Of a stretch of DNA of 64,000 nt, positions 9,702 through 21,200 are shown one piece after another (the first letter of the stretch is position 1; every line of letters begins with the position of its first letter). Below the pieces are notes generated by a model. It saw only the letters and a program-made list of their open reading frames with translations, searched no databases and was not told the origin of the DNA. A program made the translations under genes and the position numbers. The DNA comes from Rostratula benghalensis (lineage: Eukaryota; Chordata; Aves; Charadriiformes; Rostratulidae): NCBI GenBank assembly GCA_013399305.1, contig VXAI01000117.1, positions 582,497 to 646,496 on the forward strand. Reading direction: 5' to 3'.

Positions 9702-9719
9702 TAGATACATATGTCTGTC

Positions 9720-11627
9720 TTTTGTGTACGCTGTTGCTCATGTACATATTTACAAACAAAATTGCTTTAGGAAAAAAGAAGGGAAATGTAGTTTTTAGAC
9801 TTAATCTGGAAGCCATCAACAGCAAACTGTTACGTTTCAAGTTTCATGATACTGAAGCAAAACATTATTCAGGCCTTGTTGAAATGGTTTGCAGGTACAT
9901 ACTCTTACCACTAAATGTTTTTCACCAATCTATGTAAGTGTTTCTTCAGGATCTAGGGATTTCGGGGAGCTATAATTGCAATTTGCTTGATAGCCCAGTC
10001 GTCTCTCATGCACTGCAGCTTATCTGCTGTGCTTCGAGAATGTTGATTTCTAAAAACACCTTGGGTTTGCTGACTACTGGGTCAATGCTGCTTCAGACGT
10101 TTAGAGAGGTCGTACCTAAAGGTTTTCTCAGAGCAGGACAACCACTAAGGTCCCTGAGGAAGCAGTCTGAATTACTACATTTTTTTATATACATACGGAG
10201 GGCAGTTACCTGCTTGAGTGGGTGCACAAATTAATTCTCCCATGGGATGAGTTGTTCTTAGTTATCACCTGGGTGGCTTCCAGTTGTGGGGTACTTTTGT
10301 GTGTCACTTTAAAATTCAGACCAGATTTATGGGTTGACAATATATGCACGGGGAACTTGCTGTGGAATAAACTGCTGTGGTTTCTGCCTGTTACTAGATT
10401 TTAGATTCTAATAGTTGATGTAAATATCTCTGCATACTGATGTGGATAAAATGGCAAAACCAAAAGGTACTATTTAGAAGATACAGGCGTGCTTACTGTC
10501 TGGAAATGGAGAATCTTTGATCTTGAAGAAAATAAAAAACTTCAAGTGAGTCTGGAGAAGTAGATGGATGCTAAGTATTTTCCACAGATCCATCCAAGCA
10601 GAATGGAGAGGTTTCCTTAGGATGTACATAATCAATAGAATAAAAAATTCCCTTCGTTTAAGTATGAAATTAAACTGGCGGAGGGGGAGGGGAAGACTGT
10701 AGGCCTAAGACTGCAGTCTTAGGAACTGGTTTTGGTTGGTTTTTTTTTTCCCTGTCAAGACAAGATCATCTTGGATTTTTTTCTGCTGACATATTAAAAA
10801 GAAATCAGACCATCTAAATGAAACATTCCACCTAGCTGTTCTGAATGAATAAACTATGAAACTTCATTGAGGTAAGAACATAAGGTTAAATATCACCTTT
10901 CTCCCAGCCAGTCTGGAAGTTCAATGAGTTCAAGAAGTTTCCCAAGGAATTAATTTCTAAGGTAAGTGACTTCCCCCACTCCTTAAATGCTAAAAGGGTG
11001 TTTCCTCTTTTTAGTGCAGGCAAGTCCTTAGATTGGCAAAGGAAAATCTGTGATGAAGATGGTGTTTTACTAGTGTGCTGGTGTGCGTGGGTGCTGGTGT
11101 GGGGACTGCCGTGGAGGAAACTGTAAGTGGGTCAGTGTGGGAGAGGCTTTGGCTGCATAGTAAAATTGTAATTGTCCAAAAGTACTGTAACATTCAGAGG
11201 TTTTCTCCCCCTCACACACTATTCCCCTTAAGATTTTCAAGGAAGAGTTGGCTGTGTGTTCTTAACTCAGAATGGATAAAGGCCAGGATATTGTTTCATA
11301 TTAGACCTCTCCTCCAGAAACAGAGCTTAAATTATCCCTCAAGAACTCTCTGTTCCTGAGGAATATCGCTGACCCTTCCCTGAGCTGGTAGGGGACAGGG
11401 AGAGGTGTGTTGCAGACTGAGGCTTCTTGGAAACCAGACCCCAGGAGAATCTATTCGGAAGCATGCAGGGACAACTCTAGCTGATACTTGTCATGGAGGG
11501 GTTGGGGACGGAGAAAAAATAAATAATTCAAGTGTCTTCAAGCCTTCAGAAATGGAGTGTTTCCAAAAGAGCTTGCATGGCCTGGGTTGTACTGGTGCTA
11601 TCTGTTTACACAGCCTGAAAAGAGGGG
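9720..11627. other. Intergenic sequence after CRY1
   Basis: There is no recognised gene. A 54-base segment at 10908-10961 sits between TTTCTCCCAG and a perfect AAG|GTAAGT and is open in one frame (PVWKFNEFKKFPKELISK). This is only a candidate exon. A G-rich GGAGGGGGAGGGG stretch is at about 10680. Confidence 0.6.
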
Positions 11628-11857
11628 AATCATAGAATCATTCAGGTTGGAAGATACCCTTGGGATCATCAAGTCCAACCATCAGCCCCACTCTACAAAT
11701 TCCTCCCCTACACCAAATCTCCCAACACCACATCTGAATGAATCTTAAATACATTCAGGTATGGGGACACAACCACCGCCCTGGGCAGCCTATTCCAGTG
11801 TCTGACCACCCTTTCTGTGAAAAATTCTTTCCTAATGTTCAGCCTAAACCTACCCTG
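11628..11857 (-). mobile_element. CR1 LINE fragment, 3' end only
   Basis: Read on the minus strand, the element ends with the CR1 signature GGTTGGACTTGATGATC, then CTTCCAACCTGAATGATT, and the terminal ATTCTATGATT. Before that come the usual 'GGGTGGTCAGACACTGG' and 'GGCTGCCCAGGGCGG' blocks. About 230 bases remain, so it is 5'-truncated and cannot move. It lies about 1.9 kb past the CRY1 3' end. Confidence 0.93.
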
Positions 11858-12499
11858 GAATGAAAGGAGTTAAACGGAGAGCAAACTTGCGAAGGCCTCG
11901 CTGAGGGGGTGCCTGCCCTTTAGAAACCAGAAATGAGTTTTGTGCTGGGCTTAGCGGCATAGTTGACTGGTTTTTGTTGAAGAAAAGTGGTGTTTACGCA
12001 AACCTTCCTGTAAGTTGGCAGTGCTGGACCACAGTGATTTACAGCAGTGCCGGTGTTTACAGCAGGTGGGTGTCTGCACTTGTCCCCTGGGTCATGGTGG
12101 GGAGCCCCTCCTGGCAGGGCTCGCTGCTGCCTTCTGCAAATGCCTGGAGAATTATATTCCCTGTGTTTAGAGGTGGTTTTGGCTACTGAAAGTGATGCTC
12201 AGAGGTAAAAAAACCAACCCCCCTTCAAGTTCTTGATGTACATTTTACTTAAGAGTATTGGGTTTGCCTATTTATTATGCTTTAAGAGCTTTATTATTTC
12301 ATAATTATACTTAAAACTTTTGTTGTCAATGAAAATACGGTGTATTGTACGTGTACGTGAGGCAGTCTTTCTTATTTACTGAAACTTTAAAATCAGAGCA
12401 ACTTTTCTGAGTATGAGGTGGAAGGGGAAAAAAAATGCATCATTTACGTATGTTACAAGCTATGTAAGTGTAAGTGCCTGGAGGGGGGCACTTGTGATT
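11858..12499. other. Spacer between two inverted CR1 copies
   Basis: This is about 640 bases of unremarkable sequence, A/T-rich from 12,230 to 12,410. No gene is recognised. It would form part of the loop if the flanking inverted CR1 copies paired in RNA. Confidence 0.7.
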
Positions 12500-13046
12500 C
12501 TCCCCTTCTGCTTCACTCTGATGAGACCCCACCTGGAGTTCTGTGTCCAGCTCTGGAGCCCTCAGCACAGGAAGGACACAGATGTGTTGGAATAGGTCCA
12601 GAGGAGGTCCACAAAGATGATCAGAGGGCCAGAGCACCTCTGCTATGAAGACAGGCTGAGAGAGTTGGGGTTGTTCAGCCTAGAGAAGGCTCTGGGGAAA
12701 CCTTATTGCAGCTTTCCTGTATCTTCAGGAGAGCCTACAGAAGAGATGGGGAGGGACTCTTTACAAGGTCATGCAGTGATAGGATGAAGGGTAACAGCTC
12801 CAGTCTGGGAGAGGGGAGGCTTAGATTAGGTATGAAAAACTCTTTTTCATTATGAGGGTGGTGAGGCACTGGAACAGGTTGCCCAGAGAAGCTGTGGCTG
12901 CCCCATCCCTGGAAGTGTTCAGGTCCAGGCTGGACAGGGCTTGGAGCAACCTGGTCTGGCAGGACGTGTCCTTGCCCATGGACAGGAACGGTGGGAACTC
13001 CATGATCTTTAAGGTCCCTTCCAACCTAAACCCTTCTACGATTCCC
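12500..13046 (+). mobile_element. CR1 LINE fragment, 5'-truncated
   Basis: The sequence has the standard CR1 3' blocks in order: GAGACCCCACCTGGAGT, CAGAGGAGGTCCACAAAGAT, GAAGACAGGCTGAGAGAGTT, GGCACTGGAACAGGTTGCC and GGTCCCTTCCAACC, with a decayed terminal TTCTACGATT. One frame still reads [13 protein letters not shown], the C-terminal end of CR1 ORF2 (reverse transcriptase protein), with stops upstream. The 5' boundary is approximate. Confidence 0.95.
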
Positions 13047-13105
13047 TTTGTGCAGTGGTTTGCACAGTGACGTGGCCTCACCCCCCTTGCAGTCATTGAG
13101 TGTGT

Positions 13106-13128
13106 GGTGTCAACACGCGTGCGACACC
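13106..13128. repeat. Nested inverted repeats beside the CpG island
   Basis: GGTGTC (13106-13111) and GACACC (13123-13128) are perfect inverted arms around an 11-base loop that itself holds the palindrome CACGCGTG (13114-13121). It sits between the CR1 end and the CpG-rich block. Confidence 0.7.
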
Positions 13129-13235
13129 GAAATTGCCCTTCGAGGGCTTGCTTTAGACCGTGGCCTCTCTTCCTGCGCCTTCAGGGGTAAACTGCAGCTT
13201 GGGGAGGAATATTTTTTTTTTTTCCCTCCATTCCC

Positions 13236-13405
13236 TTTTCCCAGCCGCCGGCCCTTCTGGCTGCTGCGCCGCTCTCGGGCCGTAGATGGTGCTGTGAGCG
13301 CGGAGCTGCGCGGTGCTCCGCGGCCGCCGCCGCCGCCCGAAGGGGCTGCAGGGGGGGAGCCCACCGCCTCGCAGGGCGGAAGGGGAGCTGCCGGGGTACG
13401 GCCTG
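13236..13405. promoter_or_regulatory. Isolated CpG-rich block, probable promoter
   Basis: About twenty CpG dinucleotides lie in about 170 bases, in a window that is otherwise CpG-poor. They include GCGCGGAGCTGCGCGG and a CCG run. Such islands usually mark transcription starts in vertebrates. It is 3.5 kb past the CRY1 3' end. A possible donor CCAG|GTCAGC lies at 13424 on the + strand, which would suit a short first exon, but direction is unknown. In human, MTERF2 starts a few kb beyond CRY1 in the same direction, so this could be the matching promoter or that of a non-coding RNA. The open frame across it is proline-rich and resembles no protein I know. Confidence 0.55.
13319..13338 (+). repeat. 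CCG trinucleotide run
   Basis: The CGG/CCG-type run GCGGCCGCCGCCGCCGCCCG lies in the CpG-rich block. It is short (about five units). Confidence 0.9.
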
Positions 13406-13670
13406 TAGAGAAAAAAAGTGCCAGGTCAGCCTCATGTGGTGTTTTAAGATTGCCCTTCAGCGCGATCTTTGGGGATGGGAAGGAGAAGATAGATGTCAGT
13501 CTTTCAAAATACTCTGCTAGCAGCTGAGGGAAGGGGAAATAGGTGGAATGGCTGTGTTAGGTACAATAATTGCCTCTGTGTTTTTCTAAATCGGAAACCA
13601 AATCTTCTTTACTACTCTAAAAGCTGCTTTTCAGGAATGCTGCCCTGTGTGCTTGACTGCATAAGCATAC

Positions 13671-13693
13671 TTTTTTTTTTTTTTTTTTTTTTT
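13671..13693 (+). repeat. T homopolymer (23 bases)
   Basis: An uninterrupted run of 23 T ends in TTTAATAC. It could be the trace of a retroposed poly-A tail on the minus strand, but no flanking duplication was found. Confidence 0.9.
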
Positions 13694-13944
13694 AATACAC
13701 TTTGCCTAGCGATTACTTAAAAATTGGCTTTTGAAAGTGTAGTCAAGCCTTTCCCTTCCTGAAGCATTTACTGGGCTGTCTCTGTTCTCTGGGGACCCCG
13801 GTGGCCAGAGTGTGGAGCTCAGACAGCCGAGATTTGGGTTCTTGTCTCTTCTCTATCACAGACCTGCCAAGCAGCCTTCGGTACCTCTCTGCCCATTCCT
13901 GAGGCCTTCCTGCAAAAGCTCTTGCTGGTGCAGCTGGGTTGTCC

Positions 13945-13980
13945 AGATTAGATTAGATTAGACTAGACTAGACTAGATGA
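13945..13980 (+). repeat. Pentanucleotide array (AGATT/AGACT)
   Basis: About seven tandem five-base units change from GATTA in the first half to GACTA in the second. This suggests one unit mutated and was then amplified. Confidence 0.92.
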
Positions 13981-14481
13981 AGCAGGAAACAAAGAGACCG
14001 TTCTCTCTTTCCTTTGTGCTCCTTCTTTCCAGCAGAAAACTGTTGTTTGAATGCAAATTCCTTCCTTTAAAGCACAGAGCAAACAAACAAACAAACAAAA
14101 ATCTTGCATCATAACCATTACCTCAGCTTTCAATTCAATTGCTTGTTGCCTTTTTTTTTTTCCCCCCAGAAATTCAAAATTTCAAAAGTGGTGAAAATTT
14201 CTGTAGTAGGCTGGAAATTTCAGTTGATCCAAAAAGCACAGGGAAATCTGAAGCAGGCACAAGTGAAATAATTTTAATGTTCATTTCAAGGGGTCTAAGC
14301 TCCCAGTTTTGAATTTTTTAATTGCACAAATGCAAAAGTAATTCAGCGTTAAATTAAAAAAAGAATGCAGCTAGAGTTGATTTCAGTGTGTTTTTTTTTA
14401 CAAAACCTTCTGCAGAACAGGAAATGGACAAGATGCCCCAAAGGAGTTTCTCTAGGATGCTGTTGCTTTGCTTGCTTGCAG

Positions 14482-14571
14482 TAGGTCTTGGTGTTAATTT
14501 CCCAATCGGAAAAGTCTTGCAGATGGTCTGAGGACCTGCGGTTAGTAGAAGCTTTGTGCACCTAATGCCAG
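14482..14571 (+). ncRNA. Candidate non-coding exon (unproven)
   Basis: This 90-base segment lies between the acceptor TTTGCTTGCTTGCAG and a perfect donor CCAG|GTAAGTT. All three frames contain stops, so if spliced it would be non-coding. It lies 1.1 kb after the CpG-rich block and could be a second exon of a transcript from there. Pseudo-exons of this quality are common. Confidence 0.2.
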
Positions 14572-15917
14572 GTAAGTTACACTTTTCTCTGATTTTCTTA
14601 TCTCTGCTAATTACACCTAGCACAAGAAGGTAATCTTGGTAGCTGTGATTATTCTGACTGGGAGTAGCCGGTAAGTGCATAAATAATTAATAAAAGAACG
14701 GTTTATAGTCAGCAATTACAGAGAGGGAGGATTTGCTTTCAGATCTGTTTGGCTTTCTGGAACTTCAGACCATGTGGTCATCACAAGGTCTTTAATTACC
14801 TGGGTTATATGTGTTTCTGAAGCGCCTTTTAGCCAGTCCACACTAGGAATATTTTTAAGCAAAATCAGCTGTACACAGTGGCAGATGGAAAAAGAACACT
14901 GCTCTGAGGAGCAGCTTGCCCCAGCAAACATCATTAATGTTGCATTCAGACCTCAGGGTGACTGCTACACACACCAGAGCAGGGGTTTTCAAGGAACCTT
15001 GGCAAATGGATGGAAGAGGAATAGAAGTAGGGAAGGATTTTACAGAAACTTAAGAGGGTGAAAAAGGAACTTTAAAGGTATAAAGTAAGTAGCCAGCTGA
15101 AGGAAAAAGCAAAAAATCAGATAAGAAATTGAAGTACATTAGCTGACAAGGGTCCATGGAAAAATTTAGCATCCATTGTGTCTTGACTAACGGGATAATT
15201 AGGCCTTTTACAAAATAAGCCTTTTTTGAGGGGGTGAAAGGGCAAGAAATGATCCTTTTCAGGTATTTTAGGTATTACACAAAAATACAGGGCGTATGAT
15301 TTTGTTTTCCAAGTGATTGGGGTTTGTGACGATTTTGGCCCCAGTTCTACTACCAGCCCCTCCAGGGAAGAGCATTATGGGATAGTACATCTAGTTTTTC
15401 TCCTTTCTACTGGGCTCTGGAGCAGCTGCCCCACCGGGTCCTTCAATGTCCCCCTTGTGCACTCACCAGCTCCTCAAAGCATGGCTGGGGACTTACTCAC
15501 ATGGTGCAAAGCATTTGCATATGTGTATTTTGGGGTTTGGTTTGTTTTTTTTTTCTGTAATTAGCCCAATCGGGCCTTGATTTCATTTGTGACATCAAAT
15601 GCTACTAGTTAACAGCACTTACCTCCTTCTCAGAGGACCCCCTCCTCTGCTGTGGCTCCTATTGCACGAGAAGCTGGAGCTCATGAGAGGCTTTTTCCGT
15701 CTGCTGCTGCACATGCTGAGGCTAAACGAGCTGTGATTTTAGGTGCCAACTGAGGCTGTGCTGTTGGGTGCTTACCGAGTGCGTTGCCAAAGTTCGGTAG
15801 CTTTGTCATCCAGCTTGGGCTCGGGGGGTGACTCGGGGAGCATCGAGCTGAGGGGGCTGCACAAGGAAAGCCACTTGCCAGCGTAGCACACACCTTGCAA
15901 TCAGGCAGAGTTGCCTC

Positions 15918-15937
15918 TCCTGTCCTGTCCTGTCCTG
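15918..15937 (+). repeat. TCCTG pentamer array
   Basis: Four perfect tandem copies of TCCTG. Confidence 0.92.
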
Positions 15938-18900
15938 CTGGGAGAGTTCAGGACCATTCCTTAATTCCTTGCAGCTCCCCCAGCTTGAGCAAACAGCTGG
16001 CTCACTGGGAGACAGCTGCCATTAACTGGGCTCTTTGTGATCTCCAGGCAAGTCTTAGAGCCTGTAAATAGTCTCGCTTTGGGTGGAAAGTACTGGTTTA
16101 ATCCTTTGGGATTGGGCAAAATTGTTGAGTGGACATGTAAAAAAGATTAACTCACAATCGGTAAAGGAAAAATTACCTTAGTGCGTGTTTGAAGGTAGTA
16201 TCTGAAAGATTTATTACGGTTGTATGCTCCATACCATAAAACGTCATCCAAAGTAACAAAGTCTGTAGACAGAAGAAAAATTATTGCAACGTTATCTTTA
16301 TGACTGTGTAGCATTTACACTGCAAGGCATTTTGTCATGTGCTTACAGCCCTAATCAAACGTGCATTTGTCGATCCTGATAAAGAGTAATGCAGTTTTGA
16401 AACCACAACAGCACTGTTTGATGAACTGTCATTTAATTCACGGTTTACAACCACTTACAGAAAATCCTGGGCTGATTCTCAAGGCTGCGTGTGCACGTCC
16501 TTTGGAATCAGTGGGCAGGTAGAGCATGCACTGGTGAGAGGAGTCACTCTCGTCTTACTGCTCTCATTAATGTATGTGGAAAATTGTGACAAAAATTAAG
16601 CCTTGGGAGATGTTTCATATGCCAAGATTTCCAAATTTGCATACCCCACCTCAGGATCTAAATCCAGATTTAGACGGCTTCTAAATAATTAATGACAGCA
16701 AAATGAGCATTGGGTTTGACTGAATTATCGTATCAGTTTCAGATGAGAAATAACCTCTTTCCTACAAGTGCCGTGGATCTGGAGCTCATGCCGAAAATCA
16801 AACTAGTACTCTCTTTACCTGGGCTTCGTCTGTTAGACACACTGAGCACTTACAATCTCCCCAGAAACGAGCTAGCAAGACAATATGAAGGTACGTGGGT
16901 TTGTCTGTGTAGACTGTGTCCCAGCTTTTGGTCCCCCTCATCTGAGCAGAGCCATGAGTCTCTCCCCTGGCTGCCCTAGAAAATGCTCCAAGTTTAGGCA
17001 CAGCTCTCTGTGTGTGGAGCCAAGCCTCAATTTCTAGGCATTTTGCATTGTCTGGTGGGCCCTGTTACTAGTTAGTGTGATTTATGTTTTGCTATCGCTC
17101 CTGCGAGGGCTGGCACCATCGTATGGAGTGTATTCACAATGGAAAGAGATTCCTGCGGCTTCGCTGAGGTGGTGGTGTGGATTCCATCCCCCATGTATCT
17201 TAGCTATAACCTGGGGTGGGTTTCTGTTTCTACAGCTATCACGGCATGGTGTGTTTTGCCGTGGCAATGATAACAATCCCTAAGTTTCTTTCGGCCTCCA
17301 GCACCCCAAAAAGGAAACTCTGGTCCCCTGCCTGCCCACCCACCCAAAGAAATCTTTCTTGTACGCAAGGGCACTTGTTTCTAAAACAGTCCCTTCTCCC
17401 TGGAGAATTACAGATGAATGGGTCCTTTTTTCTCCAATGATAACTGCAGTCTGATGAGTGTGGCGTCTCCACTGGATGCTGGAGGCGGGCAGGGGTGGGA
17501 TCTCTTCCCACTGGAATCCCTGTTGCGCCGTGCATTGCAATGAGGACCCTCTGCCAGAGTTTCCCTCCAATCTCCCTCTCTTATTTCTGTCTAGTTCTCG
17601 TGCACAGCCGAGTAGGCTGTACTGCTTCTAATTAAGAAGATAATTTTTGAAATATTTCTTGAACCTTCAGACGATGTCCCTCTGATCTAGGGAGAGGTCT
17701 CTCATGGGTTGCCGCTGTACATGTAGAAACAGGTAGGGTGTAATTCTCAAATATTTATAAAATTCTGTTCTGGCTAATTGAAACTGCTGTTAATTGCTTG
17801 TGATTTCAATCCAGACAGCTGGTTTGTTTTCCTGCACCGCTCCCACAGGAGAAGTCACATTACTGAGTGCCTCCAGCCCCCAAGGGCCTGCTGGTTTGCA
17901 TAGCAGATTGTCTATATCTACCACATTTTCAGTAACACTTGACTGAGTGGTAAAGGCGACAGTGGCTTGTTCCAGGCATTGAGATGGAGAATAGCCAATA
18001 TGTAAAGCTTTTTGGCTTTGAAAATTTGGGAAAGTTTGCATTGGGGCCCAAAAAGCATGAATAGGAGAGGAGGCAGAACTGCCTGCCGGGACTCTGAGCA
18101 ATGTGGCAGACCTCGTTAGGAGGGCAGACGTTGCCAAGCCTCTTAAACGTTAATCTGAGGTTAGTTAGACTTCAGCTTTGACTCAAGGTGACTCTCTGAA
18201 GGTCGGGATGGATGTACTTCACTGCTGCAGAGCGCATTTTACCAGAAACCTGTGCATGGGCGAGTAGATCCCACTGCACAGCTAACGAGCAGGAGCAGCA
18301 GGAGAAAAAGAATGACAGGAAAGCTGGCTAATAATATTCCTGAGGGACATCTGTGAGAAGAGAGGGTGTTAGGAGCAACCAGGAAAATTCAAGCAGCTGC
18401 AATAGAAGAGGAGAGATTGCTCAGGACCCAATAAATCAGTAAGGTAATCAATGGTCGTGTAATTACAAAAATGTTACAAACAACTTAAACACACCAAAGA
18501 ACAAAAAGACAGACAAAATGAAAGGAATCTGCTGTATACACACACATATATATGAGTGTCTGTGTATAGCCTTGTATATAAGAAAAGGAATAGAGGATCA
18601 ATACAAGCAGCAGTGCTCTTGAAGGGAAAAGATTGATGAGTTGGATATTGCTGTGGAACTGAATGTCTCGTTACAGATAGTGAATGAAAAATGGTCTCTG
18701 AAAATGGGAAAAAAGTAGAAAGAACTGAAGTGAAATCCAGGCAGCAGGAAAATCAAGACACCTTTACAGAAGTGAAGACACTTCTCCAGCTGCATCTGTG
18801 GGACCATCTCACGCTCTCCAAGAGACTTGAGCAGCTGCCTTCAGCTCACAGCGCTGGGAAGTGGCCTTCTCCAGCTCCATGACCCTCCCTGTGAGAGCAG

Positions 18901-21142
18901 CCTCATCCACACTGCTGAGGATTGGGCCCAGGATGGATGATGCCTGGATTGGGCTGCAATATGGATGAACATGCACAGTGACATTCAACAGGCAGGGCCT
19001 AGAAACCACAGAGTTGCTGGCTCCATTTCTTTCCAGGGATTTGACTCTGGGACCCTCATTACTGTCTTAAGGTCAGGCAAGATGAAGCTGGAGGATAAGC
19101 CTGATGCAGTCATGCCTGGGTGACCTGGATCAATCTTCAGTTGATCACCTTCCTCAGGCTTTACATTAGGGCTTTGTTTTGCAGGCAAAGTGGGCCAGGA
19201 GGGCTCAGTGTCCCCACTTCACACCAGGGCTTTCCCAGTCCTGCCTGGTCAGCAAGCCTGGCAGCTCTCAGCCCTCAGCCAGCTGCAAGAATGCTCAGCT
19301 CTATCTGGGGAACCAGGGCATGAGGAACAAGGAGTTCAGACCAAGCAAAACCTAAGTAGTCTGCAGCAAGAGCTAGCAGTGTGGGACTTCTGGGCAGTTT
19401 GTCAGTGAAGGAATGAGTATAGGTCAGATCCAAAGCCCCCTGAGAGCAAGAGAAGATGGCCAGTGATTTGGGCTTTTGGCTATGTGCTCCTCATGGCTGC
19501 ACAAATGTCGATGCATTGGGGAGTTTTAAGTACATGTGATGTATCTGATTTAAGCTAATTTTTGTTTCTCCTGGGGCTTCAAGTTTTGAGGTGCTTTTGG
19601 AAGAAACTCATAATATGGCCCTATGTCTAAAGGAAACTGGGAAAAAACAGACACTTCAGTAGAAATGTTGATAAGTTTTAATTGTAGCACATAGAAAAAC
19701 AATGAAATTGAGATAGAAAATAGATTTATTTTGATCATTCTTATTAATATCCACCCTATGCCTGTTTATATTTGGTATATTATACAGGGTGAAATGTCCT
19801 CATTTTGTTTGTATAAAATGCCTTCATACACATGAACCATCTATGCTTTTTTTTTTTAAGAAAACCATGAACCATGTACCATCCATTCTTGTTTTTAATT
19901 AAAAAAATTTTTTTTATACGTAGTGGTTGTATTAATCTGGGAAAGATGGGTGGGAGTCAAGGGAAGAGGCAAATATGTACATCTGCTATGTATGAAAATC
20001 ATTCTATTGTCCATTCCTTATTTATTGCCATCTAACATTGTCTTTAATGGCAAATGCTAATGGCTGCACAATTACAGAAATACTGAGGAGACAGTACACC
20101 CAGTTAGACCCTCCAGTCAAGCTGAAACTCCCCATAAGATCTCCATTAATTAAAATCTCTACAGATGGGTTCCCTTAATTGTAGGAAATGGAATACAATC
20201 CCTATAATTAACTCTTTGCTCAAAGGCTTTTTTTCCCCGCCCAGCATCTGCAAAGAGCAGCAGTAATTGTTTGGCACCTCATTGCGGGAGGCCACTGCTC
20301 CCTCTCCAAGGCAACCTGCTGCCCAGGGCCCCACACCAAAACCATTCTCAGCTCTTTCTCAGGCTCCTCCAGCAACCTTACTGTGCTGCACCACGAAGTT
20401 TTTGTCTTGGTGTGGAATGCAACTCCAGCGTCCACTAGTGCACTACCCGTTTCTCTTTGCTGTGGAGGGAAATGTTGGTTCTTCTCTAAGGTCTTCTCTG
20501 CCTGGGCATAAGGGTGAGCACTGCTTCTCTGCTGCAGTGCATGGAGAGATGCACTTGCTGTGGAGCAAGTGGTATCAAGGAGTAACCAAAGAAAACTTGC
20601 TGTGCCCCTTGGAGCAGTAGGTGGTCTTTGAGGCAGATCTTGCCTTATGATGAGTTTGTGGAGCACCTAGCAGTGCAGCACTACCACTCCACAAGGACTA
20701 CCAGCCAGTCCTGTGGGAATTTTGCATTTGTCTCCAGAGCTCAAGGGTTTTTTCCAGCACAGCTCTGATACGTTGCTTTTTCTCTGTACTCTTATAACTA
20801 AAAGCCTTGTCCAGTTCCACAGCATTTCACGTCCTGGTTACTGCCTCTTTTTCCTCTTCCATCCCTCTATCCCCTCTTGTTACTACCTTCCTTTTGCACA
20901 CTCCAAGTCCTACAATCATCTCAGCCGTTCAAAAGTCATCTTCCCTCCATTAGCTGTATCCACTATGTAGCACTGAATCCCATCTGCTGTCTTGCCTTTT
21001 CTCCATCCGTCTCTTCGAGTCAGCACACCAGAGGAGGGCACAACCAAGGAGAATGAACGGCCTCCTCGCTGGGGCATCTGTAAAACTGTTGGTCTTTTTT
21101 TTTTTTTCCCCTTTCTTTCTTTTTCTTTCCTTTCTGCTGCAG

Positions 21143-21200
21143 TGTGAGGCTCCATTGGCACAGCCAATAAAACTTCCCAAGAAATGTAAGGCGGTGTCAG
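21143..21200 (+). ncRNA. Candidate exon with a long pyrimidine tract (unproven)
   Basis: This 58-base segment follows a roughly 45-base C/T-only tract (from about 21,093) ending TTTCTGCTGCAG, and is followed by CAG|GTAAGC. One frame is open (CEAPLAQPIKLPKKCKAVS) and the other two have stops. The exon length leaves phase 1. No protein family is recognised. Confidence 0.25.

Larger units (their letters stand above)
9036..9710 (+). other. CRY1: CRY1 3' UTR exon
   Basis: This is the non-coding last exon. It starts after a strong pyrimidine tract plus CAG and ends 10-30 bases past the AATAAA at 9681. The sequence is A/T-rich, as CRY1 3' UTRs are. It carries four Pumilio-type elements (separate entry). 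The end coordinate is approximate, and start codons inside it are not meaningful. Confidence 0.85.

Noticed and set aside
13048..13527. 159-codon plus-strand open frame across the CpG island
   Set aside because: CpG-rich DNA has few stop codons. The product is low-complexity Pro/Gly/Ala and starts inside CR1-flanking sequence.
18770..19420. Patch with several protein-like frames (e.g. minus-strand MELEKATSQRCELKAAAQVS)
   Set aside because: It could be a decayed retroelement coiled-coil region, but I cannot match it to a named element and stops interrupt each frame.
20220..20666. 148-codon minus-strand open frame
   Set aside because: No family resemblance. Overlapping frames on the other strand are nearly as long, typical of a chance low-stop region.
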